DNA of 64,000 nt from Odontocerum albicorne (lineage: Eukaryota; Arthropoda; Insecta; Trichoptera; Odontoceridae), in the NCBI GenBank assembly GCA_949825065.1, contig OX463849.1:29500043-29564042 (forward strand), read 5' to 3'. Positions within the stretch are counted from its first letter, which is position 1; the number at the start of each line of letters is the position of its first letter. Below, piece by piece: positions 11,260 to 21,272 of this stretch. A program made the translations under genes and the position numbers. A model generated the notes under the pieces. It did no database searches, was not told where the DNA came from, and was given only the letters and a program-made list of their open reading frames with translations.

Positions 11260-11892
11260 TTTGAAATTGAAATTAAAACACAAATATAAGTAAATCAAAT
11301 CATGCAAAAAAAAAGAATTTAATCAAATACTGTTACAATATTTGCAAAAAGACGAAATTTTCAAATATCTTGGATTAATTTAGATCTCCCTGATTCAAAA
11401 TTCAGTAAAATGAATTGTATACTCAAGATAAGAAAAATGAAATTGATAATCTTCCATAGACAAACACTGGTGCAGAATGGTTTCGCTAGTGTTAGGGTAA
11501 AGATGAAAAAAGTTTGATAGTGGTTGAGCGAGGCTTAGTGCGGAGCTTCACTCAAAAATAAGGTTGTTTGTTCTAAATGGGCCTCAAATCCATTACGCTG
11601 TTTAATCAGCATTATTCGCTGGAAGAATCCAGAATATCAAAAATGTATTAAAATTCAAAGCTGTATTAAGTTTCATGAGGTTTTTTGCAAATTTTCGGCG
11701 CCTCTCAATGTTTCATCATTAGAATTATCAATAAATGTTGATTTCAGAAAATAAGTTTATTATTATGGTAACACTACTGACTTCTCACTAGGGGTTGCGC
11801 GTCCATTTATATTTATTTAAAAGGGTATCAACTCTTGGTGTTTTTACTATACAAAACACAAGTATGCTTACACAAGAAAAAAATACACACTA
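11260..11892. other. Unassigned stretch
   Basis: No feature recognised on either strand. Confidence 0.4.
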
Positions 11893-12010
11893 TTACGTCA
11901 TTTTCCTGTCAGGGTAGACAAAAAGGGCGAAGCATCAGTTTTTCTTAACTTAACACACATATACTATATACATACACCTTTCCATGCAATTCCTACGATT
12001 TTTCATAAGA
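11893..12010 (-). mobile_element. RTE-like LINE terminal fragment
   Basis: The minus strand shows the terminal box of the RTE-like family (a CTGATGCTTCGCC...GTCTACCCTGACAGG type sequence), followed upstream by decayed 3' sequence similar to that at 2203 and 41040. Confidence 0.45.
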
Positions 12011-12331
12011 AAAACATACTAATTTGAAGCATAGTATGCTAATTAGGTGTTATGTGTTCAGTATACAACAAACGAGGCAATTGTTCGTTACTTGTTAGAC
12101 ATCTTAAGCCATTTTCAAAGAATTTATAAAAATATTCCAAGATTTTTCGAAAAACAATAATCGGAAACATAAAAAAACACAACGAAATAAAACACACCAT
12201 AAATAATTTAAAAGCAAAAATAGAGAAACTTTAAAATCAAAATTAAGCCAGAAGAAAAGTGTCCCCTATACTCACCCCTGTACGTAATCTGCATGCAGGG
12301 TTCCCAAGTTATAGACATATGGTACACCTTC

Positions 12332-12339
12332 TACGAGTA
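12332..12339 (-). other. TACGAGTA octamer
   Basis: One of the octamers in the footprint class, immediately upstream of the SINE C head. Confidence 0.4.
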
Positions 12340-12354
12340 TGTACATCTTTGTCG

Positions 12355-12770
12355 GCAGCTGTTATCTAACGGTTAGCATTCACGCTAGGCAAGCGTGTGT
12401 CCAAGGGTCGATTGCCAGGATGGTTCTACCCTCAGATCATTTTTAAATTCAATGTTTTTCTGTTACTTTTATTCTGTTCATCATAAATTATTACATAAAG
12501 CAACACAAAAATAGCGGTATATAAAACTCTTCCTAACGCTGCAGCAGATTAAATCTTCCTAATGCTGCAGCAGATTAAATCTTCCAATTATCTTGGAAAA
12601 TTTATTATCTTATAATCTGAATTTTTGTCTTGATCTGTCAATACTGTGCGTGTGTTGAAGTGCAACATCTTACACAATATAAACCAATACATGTACAGGC
12701 GTTCTCTATCAACAGGATGGCTGACAATCATACTTAATCAGGGATAGCCTATATGTACATCCATAGTGAC
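12355..12770 (+). mobile_element. SINE family C (tRNA-derived), copy 1
   Basis: The head (12355-12425) is tRNA-like: TCTAACGGTTAGCATTCACG as D-arm/A-box region and AAGGGTCGATTGCC as B box. The body ends with CACACAATATAAACCAATAC and ACAGGATGGCTGACAATCAT. The copy at 51880-52310 has the same order of blocks (TTAGCATTCACG, GCTGCAGATTAAA, CAATAAATCAATACACG, GACGGCTGATAGTTAT). A 28-bp segment around GCTGCAGCAGATTAAATCTT is tandemly doubled in this copy at about 12530-12586. Confidence 0.6.
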
Positions 12771-13517
12771 CAATATTTCTTGAAACGTTATAACAAACTC
12801 CGAAACTATGCATAGCACGGGTTAACCGTCTAGTTATAAATACGTTGTCTAGAACAATGCTACACAAACTATGGTTTCCGAATCAGTGCTGGTTCACGGA
12901 TAGTATGTTACTGGGAGCCTTTAAGAAAATGTGCGCGGTGTAACAATTAAATTACTCAGAGATTATTCATTTTCATACATGTCTTGATGTATTATTGAAT
13001 AAATAATAGTCGGAGTCAAGATTTGCCTGACTGTGCGCGTGCGATTTAAAAGTTTTAAATTCAGCTGTCAGGTGATGTGTCGGGGTGGTATTTTGTGTTT
13101 GATATTGGCTTTTATTTGGGAAATTTAAAAAAAATGTGTTTGTTATAGTAGTATATAGTTTACTACGTAAGTATTTTATTTACAAGCACGGTTTTATAAC
13201 AGTTCAGAAACATAATAAAAAACTCGAAAACTGTGCATGCCACAGTTTAATTGTCTAGTTATCTAACAATAGCTATTACAAGTAGGTATATGCAGTAGAT
13301 TATTTTTTTGCAAAATAACGTTCCAATATTAACCCAACGATGGTCAACCTTAAAATTAATCAGTATTGAAGTGAAATGAATAATATAAAAAAAAATTGTT
13401 TGTACCCTTTTCACTGATCTATGTTATAGGATAAAACTCTGGATACTATAAATATAAAAATAAATGAATGCATAAAGTGCAAACAGGATTCGATCCAAAA
13501 CAATTTATATATTATAG
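12771..13517. other. Unassigned stretch
   Basis: Two short similar segments (GAAACTATGCATAGCACGG...CGTCTAGTTAT at about 12799 and GAAAACTGTGCATGCCACAG...TGTCTAGTTAT at about 13226) suggest ends of an unclassified dispersed repeat. Nothing else recognised. Confidence 0.35.
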
Positions 13518-13605
13518 AATATTTAAGAACAAATTACTTTGTTATTCCAATAATTACATTAATCTCTACTACACGTATAACTATCTTTTATCCTGAGGCT
13601 CTCTT
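13518..13605. repeat. Unclassified dispersed repeat E, copy 1
   Basis: AATTACTTTGTTATTCCA...ACACGTATAACTATC...ATCCTGAGGCTC recurs at 57303-57373 with substitutions. Confidence 0.5.
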
Positions 13606-13959
13606 CACACGAACTGACCCTGTTTGTTATAAGAGTGGTCAGACTTGTTTTTTTGGACCTTGTAGAGACATTTCATTCTTTATTCATTTATTTGTATGGT
13701 AACCTTTCAACAAATCTAAATATCTGATTTGGGTAGATTGAAAAGCGTGGCCGTGAGACCAGATTGTCTTTGACCCCATCGATCAAGCTTTCAAGTTTAT
13801 TATTTTCACTGTTGAGGAAAATTTCTCTCTAGGCGGCGCTACATAAATTGTCTTTTTTATTTTTATAACCGATAGATTAGGTAAATACCTCGTTGGTAAT
13901 CATCGCATATGTTGGCATTGCTAACTTACCCATAAATAGAGGACAATACTAGATTAGGA

Positions 13960-14048
13960 CCCCTTTTTTTATTTTAATTTATAACCGGAAATTAAACTCA
14001 AAACCCCGAATGATAGGCAAGCGTCTTATCAACTAGGTTGCGGGGATT
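13960..14048 (-). mobile_element. SINE family A head fragment
   Basis: On the minus strand CCCCGCAACCTAGTTGATAA is the A-box region; the degraded B box is GGGGTTTTGAGTTTAAT. Body and tail are missing. Confidence 0.6.
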
Positions 14049-14197
14049 ATGTATGTTTGTTCGATATTTCAATTAAATCCAAAATACGTTTTTTTTTATT
14101 CCTTTTTGTATAAATGAGTCAATTTTTTTTCAATTGTTTAAAAAGGTTAATACAAAATGGACAACCTGTCGAGAAAATACGGTCCTGAGTAAAACGT

Positions 14198-14215
14198 TAC
14201 GAGTATGTACTCGTA
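14198..14215. other. Double octamer TACGAGTA-TG-TACTCGTA
   Basis: Both orientations of the footprint octamer lie 2 bp apart. This is what two independent insertion-excision events at neighbouring TA dinucleotides, or one nested event, would leave. Confidence 0.5.
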
Positions 14216-14269
14216 TGTCCTGGGCTGGTTGAAGGATAAGGACTCTTAAAGGTCAATATTGGGGTTTAT

Positions 14270-14640
14270 TCGTTTTGGTACCTTGACGATTTTGGTGTTC
14301 TCCTGCAATGCGTGACGGTGACACGAGTAACTCGTTTCTTTCTTTCAAAATCTTTCAAACCTGGGTTTTATATTTTTTGGTACCTTGGCAACGTTGGTTT
14401 TCTCTTTGGAAAATACTTGACGGTGACAGAGTGGTATGTTTTGAAATCTTTCAGCCCTGGGTTTTTGTACTTTTATGTATCTTGGCAATATTAGTGTTTT
14501 CTTTCGCAAATATATAGCGGTGACAGAGTGTCTTGTTTCGTAATCTTTTAAATCTGGGTTTAATATTTTTTGGTACCTTGGCAACATTGAGGTTCTCTGC
14601 GGTGGGGACAGAGTGACTTGTTTTGAAATCTTTAACAAAT
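14270..14640 (+). repeat. ~100-bp minisatellite, 3-4 diverged copies
   Basis: Units of about 96-102 bp begin at GGTACCTTG (14277, 14379, about 14476, 14572) and contain GCGGTGACAGAGTG and AAATCTTTCAAACCTGGGTTT. Overlapping open frames on both strands result from the repeat and show no domain. Confidence 0.75.
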
Positions 14641-14804
14641 TTAAGAAGAACATAATGCTAGAATGAAAAGAAAACCAATATTACCACTACTTAAGCCTAA
14701 TACCCTGTGTTATAAGTTCATAATTAGACAATGTAAGGGGTGTGCCCATCTCTTCCAAGGATAGGTTTAAGATGACAACTTGACAGGAACAAAAGATTGG
14801 TGAT

Positions 14805-14950
14805 TCCATTGTTTAATCAGTGATGACAGTATTTTAGTACCAAATTTGGTTTATGGATGTTAAACGTGGGTTTTGAAAAATACCGAAAAGAGCCGAATAT
14901 GAACTTAAAGTTGAGGTGATAAGTAAGATGAAGAAGTAATGAAAGTCTTT
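14805..14950 (+). mobile_element. RTE-like LINE fragment, decayed
   Basis: The segment resembles the post-palm part of the RTE-like element at 46250-46450: ATTTTAGTACCAAATTTGG..., GAATATGAACTTAAAGTTGA, and AGTAAGATGAAGAAGTAATG. No frame remains open. Confidence 0.4.
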
Positions 14951-15539
14951 TATTCACATATAAAACAAACTGAGACAGGTCAAGGCTCAGGTAATCAAAG
15001 GTCCTAACATACGACAAAAAACAAACTGTTGGAAATAAAAACTGTTAACGACGAAATTAAAATTCCTAGAGGCTATTTTATAACAGAGACGCTCCTGTTG
15101 AACTGTACAACATTCCTCCAATATACGCTCGCTTGGTCTAGCGTGCCCATAATTTCCTATTACCAGTTAAAAGCATTCCCTTATATGGCACTGTTCCCAG
15201 TGGAGCCTGGCTAATTCCCTATTATATGCGGCCTTGCCCCTGATTAGAGGACAGCTGTTGTGTATTGTTTTGTTGGCCTAAAAACCAGTGGGTGTCGGAT
15301 TGCTGTTGTTGTTATCGTGTTTTGCGCTCGGGCTCTACTACAGCTACCAGTCGTAATAAATTCTTATCTGTTTATTATTTGGGTAATCCTGAAACTGTGC
15401 ATAATATTCCAGTATACTTAAATGCATAGTCTATTTCTTAATTAAAAAAAAACATTGTATTTTTCGTAACGTGTTTCTTATGTTATACTCGTATCAATAG
15501 TCATACTTTATTTTTGGATCGATTTTTGTTTGCCTCAAA
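14951..15539. other. Unassigned stretch
   Basis: 15060-15360 is somewhat richer in G+C but gives no homology that I can recognise. A TACTCGTA octamer lies at 15486-15493. Confidence 0.35.
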
Positions 15540-15795
15540 GTGTTAGAAATATGGATGTCTATGCAGCTATGACGGTGTGGGCTAAAAAACATCTGGTGTC
15601 CTCACAGCTGGGCTTATCCTATATTGGTGTGATGTATTTTGGCCGGGGGGTTGTTATGAGTTGAGTCCTGACCTTTTGATAGCGTCTCTTTTCAATGTAT
15701 TTTCTGCTATTTACCTTGAGATATGTATGTGATTTTGAAGTGTATTTAAATATGTACATACTATGTTGCTATCAATAAACCTACATTTATTTATT
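15540..15795 (+). mobile_element. LINE 3' end, tail family 2
   Basis: The block TGTTATGAGTTGAGTCCTGA...TTTTCTGCTATTTA...GTTGCTATCAATAAACCTA ends in TTTATTTATTTAT. Copies at 27185-27400 and 53115-53515 show the same order. The AATAAA signal and simple tail mark the 3' end of a retroposon. No coding part remains in this copy. Confidence 0.65.
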
Positions 15796-15992
15796 TATCT
15801 ATAGGAAGTACTTGAGTTCAATCGTTTTGAGAAGCCTTATAAACCTTGTGATTATGTAAAGACACTACATATACACTCCACCTAAATCCGAATGCGCTAT
15901 TATCACATATCGAAAGATCTACAAATGTTTGTTTTTAGTTTGTCTTCCTAAGGTACATTTTCTGCAGTTTTCCTTTCAAATATGTTTTTTTA

Positions 15993-16006
15993 ACATACTC
16001 GTATGT
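15993..16006 (+). other. 14-mer ACATACTCGTATGT
   Basis: An extended form of the footprint octamer, found exactly also at 56000-56013 and, as its reverse complement, at 17867-17880. Arms ACATAC/GTATGT are self-complementary around a central TC. Confidence 0.5.
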
Positions 16007-16166
16007 AGATGCTGAGAAATTATATTATATATCTGATGACCGCAGCCACCGCCTTCTTATTATTAAACTGAAATTCTTTTGTTTTTTCAATATTTTTAAT
16101 CTGTCAATAATAGTGGGTTTGAATCTAGAATCAGAGCGCCCTTGAGGAAAGTCTTGTGTCTAAACG

Positions 16167-16456
16167 GTGCTATATAAATTGTGCTTTTATTATAATTTAA
16201 TTAACTATTTATTCTGAATGTAAAATAATATTTCTTGAAAGGGAGACGTATTATATTACGCTTTCGTTGTACAGAGTACACCTTGGCGCGATATTTAAAT
16301 TGTGCTTTTATTATAATTTAATTATAGTGCTATATAAATTGTGCTTTTATTATAATTTAATTAACTATTTATTCTGAATGTAAAATAATATTTCTTGAAA
16401 GGGAGACGTATTATATTACGCTTTCATTGCACAGAGTACACCTTGGCGCGATATTT
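16167..16456. repeat. 160-bp-period tandem duplication
   Basis: 16167-16296 and 16327-16456 are nearly identical. The 30 bases between them repeat the AAATTGTGCTTTTATTATAA segment once more. The unit contains the start of a minus-strand SINE A tail, so the duplication arose after SINE insertion. Confidence 0.85.
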
Positions 16457-16608
16457 GTCATGTAGGAGTCTCTTCCCACCAACTAGAAATATGTTATGGA
16501 AAAACCAGGCTAGAATTTTTTTTTAATAAAATCTGGGTTCCAGTGGGATTTAAACCCGCAACATCTGGGTTGGGAGACTTACCAACTAGGTTACCGAGGT
16601 CGTTTAGG
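16409..16608 (-). mobile_element. SINE family A, near full length
   Basis: On the minus strand the head has A box TAGTTGGTAAG and B box GGGTTTAAATCCC at about 16535-16548. Body (ATTCTAGCCTGG...) and tail (TGTGCAATGAAAGCGTAATA) follow. It is the best preserved copy in this part of the window. Confidence 0.75.
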
Positions 16609-16785
16609 CCACGTATGCGTATTATACGAAAGTCATATAATTTTCAGAATGTTAACTACTAAGTTGAGGTGAATCAGACTTTTGGAGTAGTGGACCCTAT
16701 TTCATGGAATATACTTAATCTGGAATATATAACCGATGGCATAAAGAAATCTTCCAGAACTCATAATACAGCTATACGAATGTGT

Positions 16786-16882
16786 CTAAAATAAAAGCGT
16801 TTTTAAAAATGTGTCTAAAAAACGGCGTTTTTAAGAATGTGTCTAAAAATATAGGCGTTTTTAAGAATGTGTCTAAAAAGAA
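16786..16882 (+). repeat. ~33-bp minisatellite
   Basis: Three to four copies of GAATGTGTCTAAAAA...GGCGTTTTTAA. Confidence 0.75.
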
Positions 16883-17668
16883 TTTAAAAACTAGCCATCG
16901 ACAGGAAAACTAACAAATGGCAAAATTGAAAAATTGTACATTGCTAATTTTGTGGATTTATAATATAAAATTTCATAAAAAAATCACAAAATCTCTGTGT
17001 GTTAATCTTGTTTGGTTGATTGGAAGAGATTGACGTATAGCAATTACCGTACCTTTTATGTATTTACAATTAGGTGTTGAAAAAAATAATATTCGTAAAA
17101 ATGAAAACATTAATTTCACACCAAGGTAAATTTTGTTCAACCAGTTTCGAGACCCACGATTCATTATCAGGTCCTTGAAATCAAATTGAAAATTATTTGA
17201 TTAATAATAATACACATTGCCATAGATTTACGAATGATATAACCCTAGAAAATTGATTGTAGATTTAATGATTAAGACTTGACGCAATAGTACATGTGGC
17301 AGCTTTATTGCTTTACAGTAATTTCTTTTAAACAACTAGTTCACCATTGATTCGTCAAACTGTTTCAATTCATAACAGATTTTACAAAATTTAATAAAAA
17401 AACTCTAAACAACTCTTAAACAATATTGGTAGAAGTAGAGGAAAATAATTCGTTTAAGGATAAGAAAAGGAAACAAAGGTAAATTAGGATAAAAGGTTAT
17501 TCTGAGTACCATAATATTTGAAATATCTCTTATATGTAAACATGATAACTCTTGGAAGTTCGTTTTACAGTCACTCATCGCATGAAGAGCATATTAATTA
17601 GAAAAATCACCACAACATGTATTTTTATTTATTTATTTATTTTGCACATGACAAGATATGTAAATAAT
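16883..17668. other. Unassigned stretch with a SINE A tail fragment
   Basis: 17007-17052 holds GGTTGATTGGAAGAGATTGA, the SINE A/LINE tail block. The rest is featureless AT-rich DNA. Confidence 0.4.
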
Positions 17669-17795
17669 TTGTGAAAAAAACAAGAGGTAATTTAATTTGG
17701 ACACACAATTTTAATGGATCTGGGTTTGTCGCCTTTCATTTGTCGTGTCTCCAGTAAACTAGGCTTTTGCCTGTATCTCACCGAGGACATGTAGC
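17669..17795. repeat. Unclassified dispersed repeat F, copy 1
   Basis: GGTAATTTAATTTGGACAC...GCCTTTCATTTGTCGTGTCT...CAGTAAACTAGGC is matched at 44823-44945 with few changes. Confidence 0.65.
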
Positions 17796-17833
17796 ATGAA
17801 AAAATAAATCAATACTTCTTTCCGATTTTTGAT

Positions 17834-17866
17834 TATATAAAACCTGGCAAATAGTGACACTCAATT
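17834..17866 (+). promoter_or_regulatory. Candidate core promoter (TATA box and initiator)
   Basis: TATATAAAA at 17834-17842 is followed by ACTCAATT, with the likely start A at 17863. The 29-base spacing is normal for arthropod TATA promoters. It lies 236 bases upstream of the ATG of the candidate secreted-protein exon. In an AT-rich window such matches also occur by chance. Confidence 0.35.
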
Positions 17867-18098
17867 ACATACGAGTATGTGTACGTCACGCGAAATCAAA
17901 TTCCTCACACTTCATAACGCCAGACAGGCCAAAACATTCATCCCACAATATACCGCACATAATCATAAAAAAATATATATACAAAAATATACATATAAAA
18001 CAACAAAAAACGCTACACTCTAGAGCTTACACAAACCCTTTCCACAAATCATTACTCTTGCAAGCCCAAATACTCAAACTCCTGTCGCAATAACAACC

Positions 18099-18150
18099 AT
18101 GCTCCGATCGACTGCCTTAATTGTTTTCCTCCTTTTGCCTTTATTGAATG
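18099..18150 (+). CDS. Candidate first coding exon of a secreted protein
   Basis: The ATG at 18099 lies in a good insect start context (CAATAACAACC before it). Seventeen codons give MLRSTALIVFLLLPLLN, a compact signal peptide: an Arg near the N-terminus and then a 12-residue Leu/Ile/Val/Phe core. The exon ends one base into the next codon at 18150, followed by a GTAAAA donor, so the intron would be phase 1. TATA box and initiator are properly placed upstream. A possible 18-base second exon at 18366-18383 keeps the phase and would add Glu-Glu-Arg-Val-Val-Asn; the next codon would start with G. Arg-Val-Val-Asn-Gly resembles the activation site of chymotrypsin-like proteases, but no catalytic exon was found, so the product remains unknown. 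It may be a dead gene start: a LINE relic lies from 18460. Confidence 0.35.
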
Positions 18151-18365
18151 GTAAAAATTTGATCAGTTGCCATGCGTGTCATGTGTCTTTGCTGAGTCAT
18201 GTCTGCATGTCTTCTCGATAATAGTGCCAGCGAATGGATTCGAAATGTAAATTGGCTGTGTTCAGGAACCGATACTCCCTTTTTCTACCTCTTATCTTCA
18301 GGCGGGATGATCCCGGTTCTTTACGATAGAAATACTTAGATCTACCTGTTGTCATATTCTATCAG

Positions 18366-18383
18366 AAGAGCGTGTGGTCAATG
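18366..18383 (+). CDS. Possible 18-base microexon of the same gene
   Basis: The acceptor CATATTCTATCAG precedes it and a consensus donor GTAAGT follows at 18384. Phase 1 on both sides matches exon 1. The short length makes chance agreement likely, and only transcript data can settle it. Confidence 0.2.
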
Positions 18384-18459
18384 GTAAGTTAATAAATTAA
18401 TAAAATAAAAAAATAGTGGTAAAATATTTCTAATTATTTGATTATTTATACTGTTTTAT

Positions 18460-18880
18460 TCTAGCTTAGCTTCTGATATGTCTCGAATTTAACGCATCAC
18501 CTGTCTCCATCCCTCCTGGTCTTAATCCATATTAAATATAGTGCTTAAAATGTGATCCTGTTAATTCCTTTATTTTATCTGTCCATCTCATAAAACACCT
18601 TTTTCTAGCTCGCTTCCTCTCAACTGTCCCCGTGATCACCAGTTTCTCCAAACTTTCGTCATTCTTTCTAGTAGCATGCCAAAAATGTGTTAAGATTTTT
18701 CGACTGCACGTTCTCGAAAGTCTTTCGGTAATCTCTAATTCTTGGATGGTATAGACATTGGCACCCTTTGCGGTTGATGAAGTACGAAGCTTTCGCCTTC
18801 CTCACTACATCTCGAAGGTATCTATTATATATCTTTCCTACTTTCTCATCGTTAATGTATCCACTCTATACAGTGCTATA
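18460..18880 (-). pseudogene. LINE ORF2 C-terminal fragment
   Basis: On the minus strand the product runs RLEITERLSRTCSRKILTHF...SLEKLVITGTVERKRARKRC...RWTDKIKELTG. This is the post-palm region of an insect LINE reverse transcriptase (the Gly-x-Val-x-x-Lys-Arg-x-Arg-x-Arg block followed by Arg-Trp-Thr-Asp-x-Ile). Related to the relic at 51170-51610. The 5' part is absent. Confidence 0.7.
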
Positions 18881-19064
18881 GAGAATATTAAAAAAAAAAA
18901 CTAGATGAACTTTGGTTCTTCCAAATAGAAACTGGTTAATCCATAGCTTTGTTCAACTTGTGACAACCTATTTCGCTGTTCCAATTTGTCAATGTGTAAA
19001 ATTAGAAACGTATGTAAAATTTTAAATCTTCTGCTTTTTTTTTTAAATAAGATTCTCTGTCATA

Positions 19065-19611
19065 AAGGGGCTTTCAAACTGAGCGTTTTTTTTTATTCTT
19101 GGATACAACACAGATGGCGTCGCGAACTTGCCTGGGCCTTGTGACATTTGGGAAGTGTAATGTATGACATTTATAAAAATGGAGTCGTATACAATACAAC
19201 AACGCGTTCAAATTGTTGAATTAATTTATGTATCTGTAATCTCCGGAAACGGTGATGTTAATTGGCCACCAAGATCATGTGATCTGACAACGTTTGACTA
19301 TTTTCTCCGGGGTTACGTGAAAAGCCAGGTCTATAAGAATGACCCCCAATCAATTCCTGAGCTGAAGGATTAAATTATTCACGTTATTGGTGAGTTGGAA
19401 CCGCAATTATGTCAAAATGTCATCGAAAGTTTTGACATCTGTGGAGCTGCAAGAGGTGGACATTTGGCGGATATTGTTTTTTGTGTTTAAATGTCATACA
19501 TTATACTTCAATGACCAATAAAAAGTTTTTTGAAATCAAAGCAAATTGTGTGTTTTATTAAAGAATTTTAAAAATTAGAATTAAAAAAACCGGTCAATTT
19601 GAAACACTCTT
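19065..19611 (+). mobile_element. 547-bp internally deleted mariner-like element
   Basis: Terminal inverted repeats of about 30 bp start AAGGGGCTTTCAAACTGAGC and, on the other strand, AAGAGTGTTTCAAATTGACC. TA dinucleotides flank both ends (19063-19064, 19612-19613), the mariner target duplication. The internal frame from 19164 or 19179 joins the transposase N-terminus (ESYTIQQRVQIVELIY) directly to the region after the second catalytic residue (WPPRSCDLTTFDYFLRGY), so the central catalytic part is gone. The remaining C-terminal codons after 19373 are out of frame. It is a non-autonomous derivative. Confidence 0.8.
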
Positions 19612-19613
19612 TA

Positions 19614-20252
19614 TAATATAACATATATGATTTGTCAATTCTGAAAAGCTATTTTTGACACGAAATTATTTAAAAAAGACAAGTTAAATATGTTCGAAAT
19701 ATTTAAATAGCTGAATATTTTCCGGAACATCAAGAGAGCCTCCTAAATGAAGCAAAATGTCACTCTGCCACCAACTATTGTACATCCTCATGCCAATTGG
19801 GACTTAACAAGCTAAAGTCACGGGCCACCTCTATTAACTTCAACCCCTGGGGCTTCAATTTGTGGGTGTGGGTATGCGAGCCTCTCTATAAACAAAGGGA
19901 CAATGGAGCGATAATGTAATATTTAGAGGATTTAAAATTAAAACTCACTTTAATTTTCATTCAATATCATAGAACGTTTACCTATATTTAATGTATTTAT
20001 TAACAACACTTTGTACCTTATAACAAAGTTTAAACCCAGCAATGAGTGCTTCATTCACAATAAAAGAAGAATACCTAGAACAATATAGGAGTAACTTAAA
20101 CAATCAATTTATTTCAATGATTCAATGTCCTTTTAGATACAAAATATAACAAATAAAATTGAACATTGTCATTTAAGTGGAACGTAACATAATAACAATG
20201 TAAACCCATGTAATTTATTTTTTTCATCTCTGTATAAAAATAAATAAACATA
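19614..20252. other. Unassigned stretch
   Basis: No feature recognised. Confidence 0.4.
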
Positions 20253-20793
20253 TTTTTTTATTTAACATTTTTATTGCACCTACAATCTGGTGGACTTGTT
20301 GCTAGGCGGCAATCTCTTCCAACCAACCAGACAAAAGTAAATGAAGCAAGTAACGTGGTCGCATAAATCATTCAAATGACTATCCAGCCCCACGAAATCC
20401 ATAAACATATACGTGAGCATATGCCCACGAACCCTACAAAGACGGACAATCACCCGAACATTCTTTTTCATATAAAATGAGATATCATCAATCAAAAGGA
20501 AAGGAAGGGATGGTGGAGAGGAAAGGAAAAGAAAAATCAGGAATGAAACACGTTATTTTACTGGATAGAAATTAAGAGTTTTTTCAGTCGCTTCTTAAAG
20601 CATGCCAAGGACGGAGCGAGTCTTATATTCGTTTGTAACTGATTCCAGAGTCTCACTGCATGGACAGTAAAGGACGACGTAATAAAAGAGAAGCGGTGAA
20701 CTGGAAGGGCGAATAAACAATCAATGTTTAAGCGTAGCGCTCATCCATGATCGGAAAGACGCTGAAAATTTTCGGCGAGATGAGAAACAAACC
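20253..20793 (-). mobile_element. LINE 3' end, tail family 1 (minus copy)
   Basis: The minus strand carries the same protein end (Trp/Phe-rich segment ending near TCTCACTGCATGGACAGTAA in plus notation) and 3' UTR as the copy at 7915, with 85-95% similarity by eye. It ends in a TAAATAAA-type tail at about 20253. Confidence 0.75.
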
Positions 20794-20799
20794 CAATGA

Positions 20800-21115
20800 A
20801 AATAAATTAAAACAACTCATTAGCATACACGCTCACAAGAACACACGATCACAAGAATACTACACTTTAATTAAATTTTTAATTCGCATACTACGGTTTC
20901 GATGCCTCATGCTTCCATTACTTGATTACGGTGACATATGTTACTTTGATGCTTGGTAAGTTAAAAAAACTGCAAAAGGTTTTCATTCGATTATTGTCTA
21001 ACCTAAGGAAGTATAACAAAGCGCCAGAGTTTCAGAATACACTTCAATGGCTTAAAATTAAATACGACAAGAAACTAACTTGTCAAAAAAGAGGTGTGTC
21101 TAATTTGTAAACACT
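20800..21115 (+). pseudogene. LINE reverse-transcriptase C-terminal fragment
   Basis: With a frameshift the plus strand reads CLMLPLLDYGDICYFDAW, then KLKKLQKVFIRLLSNLRKY and FQNTLQWLKIKYDKKLTC. These are the Leu-Asp-Tyr-Gly-Asp block and the following conserved blocks of jockey/CR1-type ORF2. It directly abuts the minus-strand 3' tail at 20253-20793, so the two pieces are in opposite orientations. Confidence 0.7.
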
Positions 21116-21130
21116 GTCTTAAGAGACTTC

Positions 21131-21272
21131 GAGGATTTGATCCTCGTCGGTACCGTTTTACCTTAAAAAGGGGTTGAGTCTGTTTTTCACTTAAGATCTC
21201 TTGAATATACTTCAGGTTGGCTGGAAGAGACTGCCACTTGGTAATAAACGTATATCAAAAGTGTAATACAAT
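21131..21272 (+). mobile_element. SINE family A, partial
   Basis: A B-box-like GAGGATTTGATCCTCG is followed by the body (GAGTCTGTTTTTCACTTAAG) and the tail GGTTGGCTGGAAGAGACTGCC...GTGTAATACA. The A-box part is lost. Confidence 0.65.

Noticed and set aside
14308..14653. Open frames on both strands
   Set aside because: They lie in a ~100-bp imperfect minisatellite; no domain.
18302..18340. Alternative second exon after CTTATCTTCAG
   Set aside because: It would add about a dozen residues and then a stop, leaving a 29-residue product; the microexon at 18366 keeps the frame open.
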